Positions 41,052 through 52,544 of a DNA stretch of 64,000 bases are shown here, in pieces. The translations under genes and the position numbers were made by a program. Position 1 is the first letter of the stretch. Each line of letters opens with the position of its first letter. The stretch is from Collybiopsis luxurians FD-317 M1. Taxonomy: Eukaryota > Basidiomycota > Agaricomycetes > Agaricales > Omphalotaceae. Below the pieces are notes generated by a model, which saw nothing but the letters and a program-made list of their open reading frames with translations, was not told the DNA's origin and ran no database searches. The stretch spans positions 389,590 to 453,589 of the forward strand of contig KN834765.1 of NCBI GenBank assembly GCA_000827265.1. Reading direction: 5' to 3'.

Positions 41052-41977
41052 CGATTCAGTATGTAGGTTGGCAAGTTGTATTTTTGTATTTTTTTTCTGA
41101 TATAGTTTATGGTATGTTATTCTGTACATGACACTTTCCTTTTGGACAAATCCAGTGTTCCAGACGAGAGCGGGGATCTCTACTGTGTCCGCTTCTCATT
41201 TCTTCATCCTCGTCTGAGTGGCTACCCAATGGTCTTGTACACCAGGTTACAGCATTAATCCTAAGTAGCGCCCACCACCTTTCTGCTCAATTATCCTCCG
41301 TGCTCCGGCGTCCTCGTTCCCGGAGCAGATCCCTGGAAACGTACCTCATGTACTCTAATTGGAAAAATACTCCCAGAATGGACTCAGTTCATAGTTTAGG
41401 ACGTATTCGAAACTGTCGTCCTGCTTCAAGGCATATTTTGTCTTGGACCTATTTAAAGCCTCTCATCTGATTGACGATGCTCTGATTCATTAACGACGAC
41501 GGAACGTAAATATTCCAGATTTTTTCCGGAGAGTAACCGTGACTGCAGGCGAAGATTATCCGCTGTACAGATAGACCAACGACGAACAGCTATGAATGTT
41601 CCAAAGTCTAAGCTTATTATATCTCGAAAGACGCTCAGCGCGTTGTCGGTTCTTCTTTCTAGCTATGGACTTGCCTAATTTCTTGCTTTGATACTCGAGA
41701 GAGAATCATTTTTCCTCACGTCGTGGAGCGCGTTACCCCGCATTTTTCCCCGCAAATCTGCATATCGGGTGTTCCTCGTCCGTAGCCTCTTTCCGTTTCC
41801 GCTAGCCTACATCGTTGATCTCGTGCCCATGAAAGCAACGGAATTTTTACAGGTGTTCACTTGCTGCTTATATTGTGCCACCTGGATGAGAGGAACCTTT
41901 TGGACTGTTACGTCTACAGCTTTTCATTCCTCTGTCCCTGACAGGCTGGCAGACTCTAATATCGACTGCAGGAGCCT
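41052..41977. promoter_or_regulatory. Upstream region of sugar transporter
   Basis: 925 bases without a supportable gene. It contains an inverted repeat GCTCCGG-N11-CCGGAGC at 41302-41326, which includes CGG-N11-CCG, and a TATTTAAAG near 41450. A plus-strand open frame at 41688-42218 overlaps the first transporter exon but is not a separate gene. Confidence 0.5.
41302..41326. promoter_or_regulatory. Inverted repeat with CGG-N11-CCG
   Basis: Seven-base arms GCTCCGG and CCGGAGC separated by 11 bases. The inner CGG-N11-CCG is the spacing used by Gal4-type zinc cluster regulators. It lies about 650 bases from the transporter start. Binding is unproven. Confidence 0.4.
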
Positions 41978-44642
41978 ATGGAACCACGACCTCAACTTCC
42001 AGCATGGACAGTCGTTGATTTTATCCATCGAGGTCATTGGTGGACAAATCACGGTATACTATTCCCTTAATTTTGCTTGTGGATATATTGATTCGGCCTC
42101 TTTCACGCCAGGCATATTGTTACTAAACATCTGTCTTATCCTACCCCTGCTCACGTCCTTAGTGAACGGTTTAGACTCTTCATTGGTCAATGGTAAGACT
42201 TGTCCTTGTATCGGATGACGCGAAGCTCGAAATGATCTCCCCCAGGTCTTCAGATCCTTCCTGATTGGCAAGAGTATTTTAATTTTCCAAAGGGTCAACT
42301 ATTGGGTATAATTCTCGGCTTGATCAAAGGCTGCGTTCTAATTTTCTTGAGCAGGCTTTATCAACTGCGCCCAAAACATCGGCGGTTTGATTGTGTGTAT
42401 TGATAATTTCCATCAGTGTTGAACATCGACAGTACGCTTATCCACCTAATTTCAGGGCCTTCCAATAACGCCGTATGCTTCGGATAACATGGGGCGACGT
42501 TTGACTTTGATTTTGGGCTCTGTAATCATGCTGGGTGGGGTAGCGTTGCAATTCTCAGCAACGACTATCAAGATGTTCATCGCTGCCAGAGTCTTGAGTG
42601 CGTCCAAGGGCTCTTGCTCAACCACTGAATACTCATAGCTGCTCTTAGTCGGGTTTGGACTGTCATTTTCTTTGAACGCTGCTCCACTGCTGCTGATTGA
42701 ACTATGTTACCCAACCCAAGTAAGTACCCTTATGCAAATGGATCAAATATCGAAGTGACACGTTCACAGAGAGGGAAAATTTCGTCACTTTTTAATACTA
42801 CCTGGTATGTGGGGAGCTTGATGGTAAAAAAATCTCTAGCTCTTTTCTGCATTCCTCGATCTCATTTATCATTTAATCAATTAGGCCGCATGGGTGTGCA
42901 TATGTCCAGCTTCCTTGATCTTTCCTCAATCTCATCATCTATCAGGTTTGTTTTGCCTCCTTTCATCAGAAAGATTCTAGTATGTGGACGTGGCGCATAC
43001 CGACTCTAGTTCAAGCATTTGTACCGGTACTTCAAGTGTGCTTAGTTTGGTAAGTAGCAACTACTGCGTCTCGCATGCACTGGTGTTGATTTTGATTGTC
43101 AGGTTTATACCGGAAAGTCCAAGATTCCTAGTGTCAAAGGGTTACGTTAGTAGTCTTGATTCTACATTCAAAGGGTACGGCTGATGTGCAAGACCGTACA
43201 GGATGGGCAAGCGGCTCGAGTTCTCACCAAATACCACGCAAATGGCGGCACCGAAAACGACCCGCTCGTTGTTTTCGAGCTCGCCCAAATTAGGCATGCA
43301 ATTAGGATGGAGCAAGAGTTTAACAAAAGTACTTCGTATCTTTCTCTGTTCGCAACACCCGGGAACAGAAAACGGATGAAAATCATTATCGCAATTGCTT
43401 TGTTTTCACAGTGGAGGCGAGTCCCAGCTCTCCACGCTTGAAAAAAACGGACCTCTGACACACGCCTTAGTGGCAACGGCCTTGTTTCGTATTACATCAA
43501 TCTTGTGCTGGAAGGTGTAGGGATTACGAGCACCGAGACTAAAGCCGCTATCAATGGCGGTCTTCAGGTGATAACTTTACAGAAAATCCGAATTCGGTGT
43601 TTATCATAACTCGATCAGGTCTTTAACCTCATGGTTGGATTTTCTTCAGCCATGTTGATTGATAGAGTAGGACGAAGGCCCTTGTTCATAATATCGAATA
43701 CAGGGATGCTGATAGGTCAGTTTAAGGCGTCCTTGTACAAGAGCGTTGTACTAAATGATGATACTTCAAAGCTTTCGGCCTTTGGACTGTCACCGAAGCC
43801 CTGTTCAATGCCCTGCACAAAGCATCTGCTGCCAAAGGCATGGCATTTGCTCGTCAATAAAGTATGAAAACTGAATGCGTTCCCGATAGCTACAATTCCT
43901 CTCATCTTCTTATATTATCTCTTTTACGACATTGCATATACCCCTATGCTGGTGGCCTACACACTGGAAATTTTGCCGTATAGGATTAGAGCAAAAGGTT
44001 TCGCGGTTATGGTTAGTTTCTACCTACATGACCGTTGCACAAACACTCATCCACGGACAAGAATTTCGCAGTGTATGTTACCACCATCTTCAACCAGTTT
44101 ACCAACCCGGTACGTATTCGAGACCTGGACCTTTCCCTTGCTCATTCCGAAATTCTATAGGTTGCAATTGAGGCAGTAGGATGGTATTATTATTTGGTCT
44201 ACTGTGGTAGGTGGAGTCTTTTCAAGGTGAATCTTAAGATGTATTAACGGAGGGGTCTAGGTTTCTTGATAATCGAACTCGTGTTTGTGGTCTCATTCAT
44301 CGTGGAGACGAAAGGTTAGCTGTCATAAATTAAATCTTTTGCTTCGTGCCGGTTTTCCTGAGACAAGTCTGAACAGGACGAACATTGGAAGAAACAGCCG
44401 TACTTTTTGACGGCGAGCAACCTCAACAGGATCTCGCTTTCACAGGCGGGGAGGCCGCAACCATGAATATGACGACAGGAAGAGAAATTATGTTGTCCCA
44501 ACGATCCATTCAGGTGAGAGTGACGCAAGAGATACATACTTCGCGTCAAGGCAAAGCAGAGAGTGCTAGTACAGATAGCGTGGTGGACCCAGACATGTAC
44601 GAGTTATATAGCTTGAAAGCCTCGCCGAGCAGAGATAGTTAG
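41978..44642 (+). CDS. MFS sugar transporter, lactose-permease type
   Basis: After removal of about 14 introns the protein has the sugar-porter signatures: NGLDSSLVNGLQILPDWQEY, FINCAQNIGGLI, GLPITPYASDNMGRRLTLIL, LIELCYPTQRGKISSLFNTT, WRIPTLVQAF, FIPESPRFLVSKG, NGLVSYYINLVLEG, DRVGRRPLFI, LEILPYRIRAKGFAVM and VETKGRTLEETA. These fit the 12-TM hexose/lactose permease group of the major facilitator superfamily, at the plasma membrane. The start ATG at 41978 opens MEPRPQLPAWTVVDFIHRG. One intron (43417-43470) begins with GC rather than GT. Another is needed after AVM, with acceptor ACAAG, to read NFAVYVTTIFNQF. No frameshift remains once these are used, so the gene is probably functional. Substrate is inferred only from family. 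Confidence 0.82.
43417..43470 (+). other. GC-AG intron in sugar transporter
   Basis: Donor GCGAGT follows AG of a split Ser codon and the acceptor is CCTTAG. The join gives SQWSGNGLVSYY, the expected family sequence; the nearest GT donor does not. Confidence 0.7.
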
Positions 44643-44841
44643 TAGTTTCGTTTTGTACGATATCGGATAAAGAAAACAAAATGTATCCATAGCTGCATTA
44701 AACCCGACTCTCACAACCCAAGAGCGTAAGCACCAGAATCTGACCGAAGGCCTTCGTTCGCCTGCAGACGGAATTTGAGACCCAGTTTATCAATAGAATG
44801 TTCCAAAGTCAGTCTATTTCATCTTTCGCTATATACATCTT

Positions 44842-45184
44842 CTATTCATCCTCATACCCGGATACTGGTCGTCTGGGTCTGTTCGGCACTGTTTGCCAGT
44901 ATAAATTCATTGGAAAAAACAGCGAAGAGAAAGAAGACATACGTGGATAGGACGAAGGAATGGGTGGGGAAGGAACATAGCCAAAACGTTCGCGTATTGG
45001 CGGGACAGTAACAGTCATGACGGGACCTATAACACCCAAAACTACAGAGTAGAACATGACTGGCTTCTCGTGAGCCATCCGATACTAGTCGAACCAGATT
45101 TTAGCAGGAAAAAAAATACTAGATAGATACGGAGCATACCATGAAATTGTATGAGTTCTTTAAAGGCCCAAAAAGAGAGGCCAT
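44842..45184 (-). CDS. NADH dehydrogenase small subunit, NDUFA3/9.5 kDa-like
   Basis: Three exons give a protein of about 75 residues: MASLFGPLKNSYNFM, then YRMAHEKPVMFYSVVLGVIG with TVTVPPIRERFGY, then VPNRPRRPVSGYEDE. The HEKPVMFYS start, a single membrane span (VVLGVIGPVMTVTV), the PPIR motif and the PNRPRRPVSGYEDE end match the fungal 9.5 kDa complex I subunit. It would be an accessory subunit of the mitochondrial inner membrane enzyme. Introns are at about 45123-45078 and 44967-44915. It shares a 104-base promoter region with SNU66. The start (45184) makes the shortest conserved N-terminus. Confidence 0.82.
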
Positions 45185-45288
45185 AGCTGTCGAGGTGGAG
45201 GTTTGGAAACAGAAATTGACGCCCAGCGGCGCTTAGGTCAGCTAATCCCACTTGCCTACTTGATTTGTTACTCTCATCTCTGCCCGTC

Positions 45289-48106
45289 ATGTCTATGGAG
45301 GAGAGCATCAGCTTGGAAGAAACGAACAAAATTCGAATTTCCCTTGGGCTTAAACCCTTAACGGACGATTCAAAACCTGCAGATGACAAGGAAAAGCAAG
45401 CAGAGGATAATTATGCCAAGCAACGGGAACGCGAAGTCAACGAACGGGAGTCAAAGTAAGTCCTTCTATCTGCCTGGCTGTTTCTGATACTGAACTGCAT
45501 TCATGTAGGAGAGTTGCTGACCGTATTGCAAAGTTGTATTTATTCCTACCTTATTTTGCTTTTGAACTCAATGTGTGTCACAGGCTGCGGAATAAGCGAG
45601 AACTCAATGCTTCACTCAAAGGCGCAACTCTCGGTGACGCAGATGGAAATGGAGATGACACATTAAAGTGGATCAAGAAAAGTAAAAAAAGAGAGAAAGA
45701 GTTGGCCAAAAAACGTCTAGAAGAGCTTGACAACATGGACAAAGCTATTCAAGACGACTATACTGAACGTGAGTCAAGCTTTATGATATCTTTCGTAGAC
45801 TAATTGGCTTCTTCAGGCGACCTTGTTGGGTTGAAGGTTAGCCATGACTTCGACGCCATGGACGAAGGGGATGCTCGTATACTCACTTTGAAAGACAGCC
45901 GCATCCTCGATAATGAAGGTACGCATCTATTGATCCTTTTTTTACCATGTTCGCTCATGTCTACTGCAGAGGATGAACTGCAGAACATCGAGATGGCCGA
46001 GGAAGAGCGACGTAAAAAGAATCAAGAGCTCAAAATAAAGAAGCGCGACTACACTGGCTACGATGACGACGAATTTGTAGAAGGAAACGTAGGAATGAAG
46101 CGTTCTGTTCTTGCCAAGTATGACGAAGAATTAGAAGGTCCTGCAGAGACAGTGAGTGCAAAAGAAAAGCCCATTCAAATTCAAGTTGATTTTTGCCCAG
46201 GGTTTCCGCTTAGGCAGTTCCGTCATTTCGAAGAAGGATGCAGACAAGCAAAAAGAGCATGAAGCAGCCGCCACAGTGAATAAAACATTGCTTTCGATCG
46301 ACTATGCGAGTAAGTCTCTGTTCGACATAAACCTTTGTCGATTCTGACACCAGCATCAGAAAATCTGGAAAGTTCAGATTATCTGAAAGAGGGTGACGTT
46401 GGGTTTAAAAAGTCCAAGGTACTTGCTACGATTGCTTTCTAGTGCCAATTGCTCAGGTTCGTTGCATTTACAGTCAAAGAAGAAGCGGCCTAGTCGTCGA
46501 GCCCCCGCGGAGGCCGAGTTGGCGGATGAGGACGAAATGGATGTTGATCAAAAGGCCATTCCCCGAGTCATCGAGCTTGATGTCAATTTTGTCGACGATG
46601 ACGAGCTACAGGCTGCATTGGCTAGAACCCGTCGAGCGAAACTGCAGAAAGCGAAGAGGATTTCGCCTGAGGAACTGGCAAGAAGAGGTGCGAGTTTTTC
46701 TTATGATTTAGTATTCCATATCTTGATCTTTTCTTTCGCAGTTGTTGAAGAACGTGAAGCACAGGAGAGGGAGGCTAATGTCAAAGTTGAAGATAGTGAG
46801 GATGTTAAGATGGAAGGTAACGATGAAGAGTCGGGAGGTCTCGTCTTCGATGACACGTCTGAATTCGTACGGGCTGTCGGTAACAATCCGATCACTGTAA
46901 AGAGGGAGCCGAAAGAAAAGTCTATACCGCCCGCTCAGGACTCCCCGCGCCCTCGGTCTCCGTCACTAGACGTTTCTATGACTCCTGGAGATGTGGCTCT
47001 TAGTGAAATGGAAGCTGGCGAGGTCACTGTCAAGGATGAGGAAGAAGAAATGGATGACATGGAGATACTCAATCGCATCGAAGAGGTCATCAGGAATGAA
47101 GAGAACGAACAGCGCGATAGCGATCAAGCTGTTGGAACATCCACCGAACAGACTTTCAAGTCTGGTATGGCTTCCACCCTCACTATCCTCCGCCAGCAAG
47201 GCATTCTGTCCGCCCCTTCTGCAGACCAGAAACAACGGGAGCAGATTCAGCTACAACGGGATCTCTGGCTGGCGGAACAGCGACGCCGTGTTACTCAACG
47301 AGAATCGGAGCGACTTCAATCTCGAGGTGGCAATAAAGATCAAGCGACCAGGGAGTACGAAAATAGATATCGGGAGCAGCAGGATGCGAGGGAGAATCTG
47401 GAGATGTTCAAGCATTACAAGCCTGATGTCAATATCGTATATTACGACGAGTACGGGCGAAGCTTGACTCCCAAAGAGGCTTGGAAAGCGCTGTCGCATA
47501 AATTCCACGGAAAGGGCTCGGGGAAGATGAAGACGGAGAAGCGGTTGAAGAAGATCGAGGAAGAAAAGAAGCAACTTGCGATGGCCAGCGGGGATACTCC
47601 TCTTAGTATGAGCGCCGCATTCCAGCAACGGCAGCAGAAGACTGGCCAGGCTCACTTTGTCTTGTCCGTGGGAAATAGAGGGTATGTGTTACGAAGTGTG
47701 GCCTCGCCGTTTTCTTTACTAACTCGCGCTATTGCGCAGGGCTGTACCCCAAGTTGCCGACTTTATTGATGCTCAGCCGTTGTCAAAGGGGAAAACAGAA
47801 AAGATGAAGAAGAAGAAAGAGTCAAAGAATGCCAAGGCAGCTTTAGAGTCTGGCATGATGGCGTTGCCTGCCATGTCGTTATCGAATGGCGGGAGCCCTG
47901 GTCCCTCGGGCTTTGCTTCTATCGGCAGCACTGGCTCACCTGGTCCGAGAGCAGGCTTCTCCCGTATTTCGGCAACGATTGAAGCCCCGCCGACAAGCGG
48001 TACATCAACTCCCAGTGGCGAGAGATCCAAAGTGGCGTTTGGCTTTGGAACCAAACGAAAAGCGGACGAAGAGGTTACAGGATCGCCACCGGCCAAGCGG
48101 CGTTAG
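45289..48106 (+). CDS. SNU66: Tri-snRNP protein Snu66/SART1
   Basis: The N-terminus MSMEESISLEETNKIRISLG LKPL (split here for brevity) is the SART1 start motif, followed by a charged coiled coil and LKWIKKSKKREKELAKKRLE. Further motifs are DLVGLKVSHDFDAMDEGDAR, ILTLKDSRIL, RDYTGYDDDEF, SVLAKYDEELEG, GMASTLTILRQQGIL, and a C-terminal block (HYKPDVNIVYYDEYGRSLTP, then KEAWKALSHKFHGKGSGK). This is the SART1 family, a U4/U6-U5 tri-snRNP component needed for activation of the spliceosome. The tail ends PPAKRR with a basic cluster. Nine or so introns. Product is about 750 residues, close to human SART1. It is divergent from the NDUFA3-like gene. Confidence 0.92.
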
Positions 48107-48240
48107 ATCCCCTAACGCCTCTGCCCTAACGCTTCTTCTTTCTTTTACTTAATGATTTTTATGTGTTAACATTGGCCCCTAGGCACGAAGATGTGTGTAT
48201 GATATAAAATTTTTGATATATAATGGCGTAAGTCAAATCC

Positions 48241-49446
48241 TTACAATGCTGCAATACTTCTGATACCCAACTCTCTTGCCAAACCGCAACGGTCTTTATC
48301 TAGTCCCTGCGCACTTTCAAATGCCTTGATAAGTGAGGCTTGACCCTCATCGATCCTGTAACGTTTTGTGGATTAAGTGGTGGCTAATTGTCCGCAAGTA
48401 ATGAGGTGCATACCATTTGACTGCCTGGCCTTCTTTTTCTAGGAGAAGTTTCACTGTTGTCCAGCTAAATCTGACGACTTTGGGAAATCCAAATGTCGGG
48501 TCGAGACCAGATTTTAGCCAGGCTTGAGTTTTTGGATCTGCAATGACAGAATGAGAACTCTTGAATCTGAGTGGGCAATTTTAAAGCACCTGAAGGATAA
48601 CCTGAGCCCAGCTCGATTTCGGGAGCCGTATACTCTGTCTCTTCAAATGTCCAGTCTTCCAGGCAGGCATCTCGAGTGACCTTGGCTGCTACACTTGCTG
48701 CACCAACAATCTTGTATTTGAAATCAGCTTTGGATTCGACCGTGAAGTTAATGCCAGGGAATTGGTTTGAAAGGTAAGCCTGGTAGGTTGAAGTTGTGCC
48801 GAGGGCGTCAACGTATACCTAGCCAATGTGAAATTGAGAGCCGTCAGTGTACCATGTTTCTCATGTAACATACTTCGGATAGAATTATCCCCTTGTCCAA
48901 TATATCCTTGATCAGCATAACTGTAGCATTCTGAGATTGTTGGTTGAGGTTTATTGGCGGTCGTCGTAACATGCCACTGGATATAGCTTGCGGACTGGAA
49001 GACGCATTATTGAAAATTGAAAAGAAACTATGGAATTCATGCCAACCTTATAACTCGAACAGACCAGCCCAGATTATCTGGATCTGAGCTGAGAGTTTGA
49101 AGAAGACTTGAACGCGTCTCAGGTGTGAGAGTTTTAGAATCTGTACCGGGCGATAAGTCGACGAAGCGAAATCAACAAGTGAAGTGTCCAGGGTACCAGC
49201 GAAACCAAGTCCCTCCAGTTTATCACGATATGCTTCAGGGCAGTATGCCACTCCATAGACTAGAGGACCCAGTACTGGCCCACGTCCAGCTTCGTCTACG
49301 CCAAGAATGTACGGTCCCTCAGCAGTAGGAATTGGTGAGTGATGTGTATATGATTCTTTCAGCGGCACTGAGGCACCTGGGGTTGAAGGAACTGGAATGA
49401 TAAGCTGCCCTTCCGATGAGCTCGACGAGTTGGTAGTGGTTTCCAT
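48241..49446 (-). CDS. RNH201: RNase H2 subunit A
   Basis: The active-site motif [19 protein letters not shown] lies near residue 49. Later exons encode [40 protein letters not shown] with the conserved catalytic Asp of the next residue, the sequence SGYPSDPKTQAW, and a C-terminal helix [12 protein letters not shown]. This is the catalytic subunit of RNase H2, which removes single ribonucleotides from DNA and cuts RNA in RNA-DNA hybrids in the nucleus. The first ~45 residues are a Ser/Thr-rich lead. About six introns. The start at 49446 lies only 79 bases from the APC8 start chosen here. Confidence 0.9.
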
Positions 49447-49525
49447 TGAAAAGGCTATGGAAGAGAGTGAAAGCGCGCGTTTTGTTTACGCGTTGTTTGG
49501 TCAAGTCCCTGTGCGCCCTTCTTCC

Positions 49526-52013
49526 ATGGACCAGACCCATTCAGATACTGACGTTATACAAGACCTTCGCGACGCTATCAGAGAATGTTCCAACAGAGGG
49601 TTATTAGCTGCCACAAAATGGTACGAAAGCCTTGATATCATTCAATGTTCAGCTATCTACAATTTTGCTAGGGCATCTGAACTGCTTTTGGCGGTACCAG
49701 CACCCAAACGACGAGCTCAGCTTTCCAAGCAGACCTCCACATTTTCTACCTCTACTCCCGTTAAAAATCGCTCTCCACATCTTTCAATGTCTTTTGTTGA
49801 CCAATCGCCCAATCTTACCCCAATCTTGCCCCAGCTTTCTTCCCAGCCATCTGCTCGGCATCCCCATGCACCTTCGTTGGTTTCATTTCATCATGAACCA
49901 AATGAACTTGATATTCAAGATGAGGATGCGTTAACTTCAGCCAGAATTTGCTTCGAAGCCAAAGAATTCTCTAGGGTGTCCGCCCTCGTTGCTGAATGCG
50001 TTGGACCAGCTGCAAAATTCATGTCCATTTATAGTCGCTTTCTTGTGAATATGTTTCCTATCTACCACCTATCTGCATCCTCAAAATTACGACAGGTATC
50101 TGAACACAGCGCAAATTTAGAATGGCACAAGTACGATGGTGCGAACATTCCTATCAGTTTGAAGGGGAGTTTATACAGTCCATCTCAGATACTCGGCGGC
50201 AGCCATTTGAACCGATGAATACTGCTATTCAAGAACTACTTCAAGAAGTGGTAAACGAAACTGATTCGTGGCTTCTTTTGCTGTACGTCAACGCGTTTGT
50301 CTGTACATGTTCTTTCCTCACCGATCAACACGAAGGAAGGCTATATTCCTTTCTCGTCTATCCCGTCGGGAAGAAGCTGTTGAAAGTGCTATATTGTCGA
50401 TCGCTGGCTTTCCTTGGAATTGGTCGTCTTGGGTGCTTCTCACCAGCTGTATAAAGGATAGCGAAGAGGTAACGTAGCCATGTCTCCTACCATCGATTTT
50501 CTTTCGGCTGATCACTGTCGTAGTAGTTGACAGCCCTTCTTCCGCTATTACCTCTACCCCTCTCGCACCCTCTCGTTCAGATGTTCCAACTCAAGACACT
50601 GAATGAACTTCAGACCACTTCAGATAATGAGATCTCAATCTGCGATCGTTTGCTGGGATATGAATGGTTCCCTGGAAGTCTCTGGCTCATGACTCAACGC
50701 GCAACTGCGTGGTATCACTTGCATGATTTCGCTGCAGCTGAAGCTCAGTTCGATCGAATACTTCAGTTGGATCCGCACAGAATTGACGACATTGATGTCC
50801 TTTCCAACATTCTTTACGTTACCAACAATCGCCTCAAGCTTACACGGCTGGCGAACGACTTTCTGGCTGTCGATAAGGACCGGCCCGAAGTTTGTTGCTT
50901 GGTCGGTATGTTGATATCCATTGCGCACAGTAGCACGCTAGTAACGATTTTCTCTTAATTTTTTAGGTAATCATTATTCTCTCCGAGCAGAGCATGTCAA
51001 AGCAATAAAGTACTTTCGGCGCGCGACGCAGTTGGACAGGACATATCTTTCTGCTTGGACCCTGATGGGTCACGAATATGTTGAAATCAAGAATTCGCAT
51101 GCAGCGATTGAAGCGTATCGTCGAGCTGTCAGTATGTATATATTCTACCTGGAGGCTAAGCCGTCAGTGAAAGGTTATGCTAACATGCCTTAGACGTTAA
51201 TAGGAAGGACTACAGAGCCTGGTACGGACTTGGTCAAGCTTATGAATTGTTAAATATGCACGAGTATGCGTTGCACTATTATCAATATGCGACGGCGTTA
51301 AGGTACGCAATCTTCTCAGTCATCTCTGGGCGCGCGTCTGAATTCACTGTAGGCCATATGACGTTCGATTATGGCAAGCTCAAGGAATGTGTTATGAGGA
51401 AATGGGAAGGTGATTGAATTACTTATAATAATTACCTTTCTTTGCTTGACTTCTTTCACATATTTGCGTAGGCTGCGAGAAGCGGTGGAATGCCTCAAGC
51501 GGGCTCTGATTCCCGCAGATCCGCATGAAATTACAATCAACTTATTGTTGGCTAAAATCCACCGTGATCTCGATGAGCATGCAGAAGCCATAGCCTATCA
51601 TCGACGCGTAGTGGAAGTTTGTCAGGCTGACCGTTGAGTGACTTTCTCTTTCAATCGTTTTCACCAACCTGTCGAAACCCCTTACAGTCCGTCCTGTACA
51701 AGATTATGCCAAGTCTTCGCTCGAAGTAGCCGCCTATCAACTCAAAATTCCGGATGGCGATCTTCTCTTGGCACAAGATTATCTTGAGAGAGTTGCTTCG
51801 AGTAATGCAGAGGATGTTGTGAGGGCACAGGAAATGCTTAAAGCTGTAAATCTCGCTATGCAAGCCAAGTTGAGCTCGGCCGCTACCACTGCGGGGTTGT
51901 CAGATGCAGCGCAGGCAATGTATGAGGGAGAGGCTCAGGAGCTACCTCCCAGCGGTGATGCCGGGACAAATGGCAGTCAGGATGGAAATGAGAGGGAAGA
52001 GAAAAAGATTTGA
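49526..52013 (+). CDS. CDC23: Anaphase-promoting complex subunit 8 (Cdc23)
   Basis: N-terminal [20 protein letters not shown] is the APC8 signature. Then come the region [20 protein letters not shown] and TPR repeats: [80 protein letters not shown] and [20 protein letters not shown]. The tail is Glu-rich and ends EREEKKI. APC8 is a structural TPR subunit of the ubiquitin ligase that starts anaphase. I chose the ATG at 49526 because it matches the usual short N-terminus; an upstream in-frame ATG at 49457 is possible but lies only 10 bases from the RNH201 start codon. About ten introns, including a split at HKYDD with the following TRRQPFEP. Confidence 0.9.
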
Positions 52014-52063
52014 AGAGGAAGCTGGTTCATTGCTACTAGAAGCCATAAGCGAAGCTAGATACG

Positions 52064-52499
52064 TTATGGTATGCATAAATGCCGGAGCATATTATCTTGA
52101 CTGTGACGAACTCTCTCTCGCCTCTGAGATATTATTCTAGCAACCCAGCCAGCTACCTTCATACGGTCCTCAGGCATATCGCGTACATATGCTCCGAACG
52201 CTAATTTTGCCAGTCGTTGAAAACCATCCTCCGATAGCCTCTTCGATGTAAGCATGCACAAGAATGTCGTCCGTTTAGTTGGAAATTTAACATTTGTCTC
52301 GAAACATTCAAGGACGAATTTTTCGGCCAGGTCCCCCAGCACTACAGAAGATATACTCATCTTTCGAGTGCGTAAAATAACGCAGAAATATTGTCGCCTG
52401 GTTTGAGTCAACGGTAAAATTCACTGAAAGAGGAACACACAGTAGATAAGATAAGATATCGGCGACCGTGGGAATTCGCTTCTTCATCCCGAATCCCAT
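52064..52499 (-). CDS. Possible small hypothetical gene
   Basis: An ATG at 52499 opens MGFGMKKRIPTVADILSYLL. A further open stretch encodes GDLAEKFVLECFETNVKFPT and a helical part (SEDGFQRLAKLAFGAYVRDM). Joining them needs one or two introns that I could not place without an internal stop, so the model is weak. The composition is protein-like and the position, convergent to APC8 and 45 bases from the Sqs1 start, is plausible. No family is recognised. Confidence 0.3.
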
Positions 52500-52544
52500 C
52501 TCATCTAAAAGTTAATCTACCAATAATTTTGAATTTTCAACCTG

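Noticed and set aside
41688..42218. A 176-codon plus-strand open frame upstream of the transporter
   Set aside because: It covers the first transporter exon in another frame; the transporter frame begins at 41978.
43410..43480. Apparent premature stop and frameshift in the sugar transporter
   Set aside because: A GC-AG intron restores the family sequence SQWSGNG in frame.
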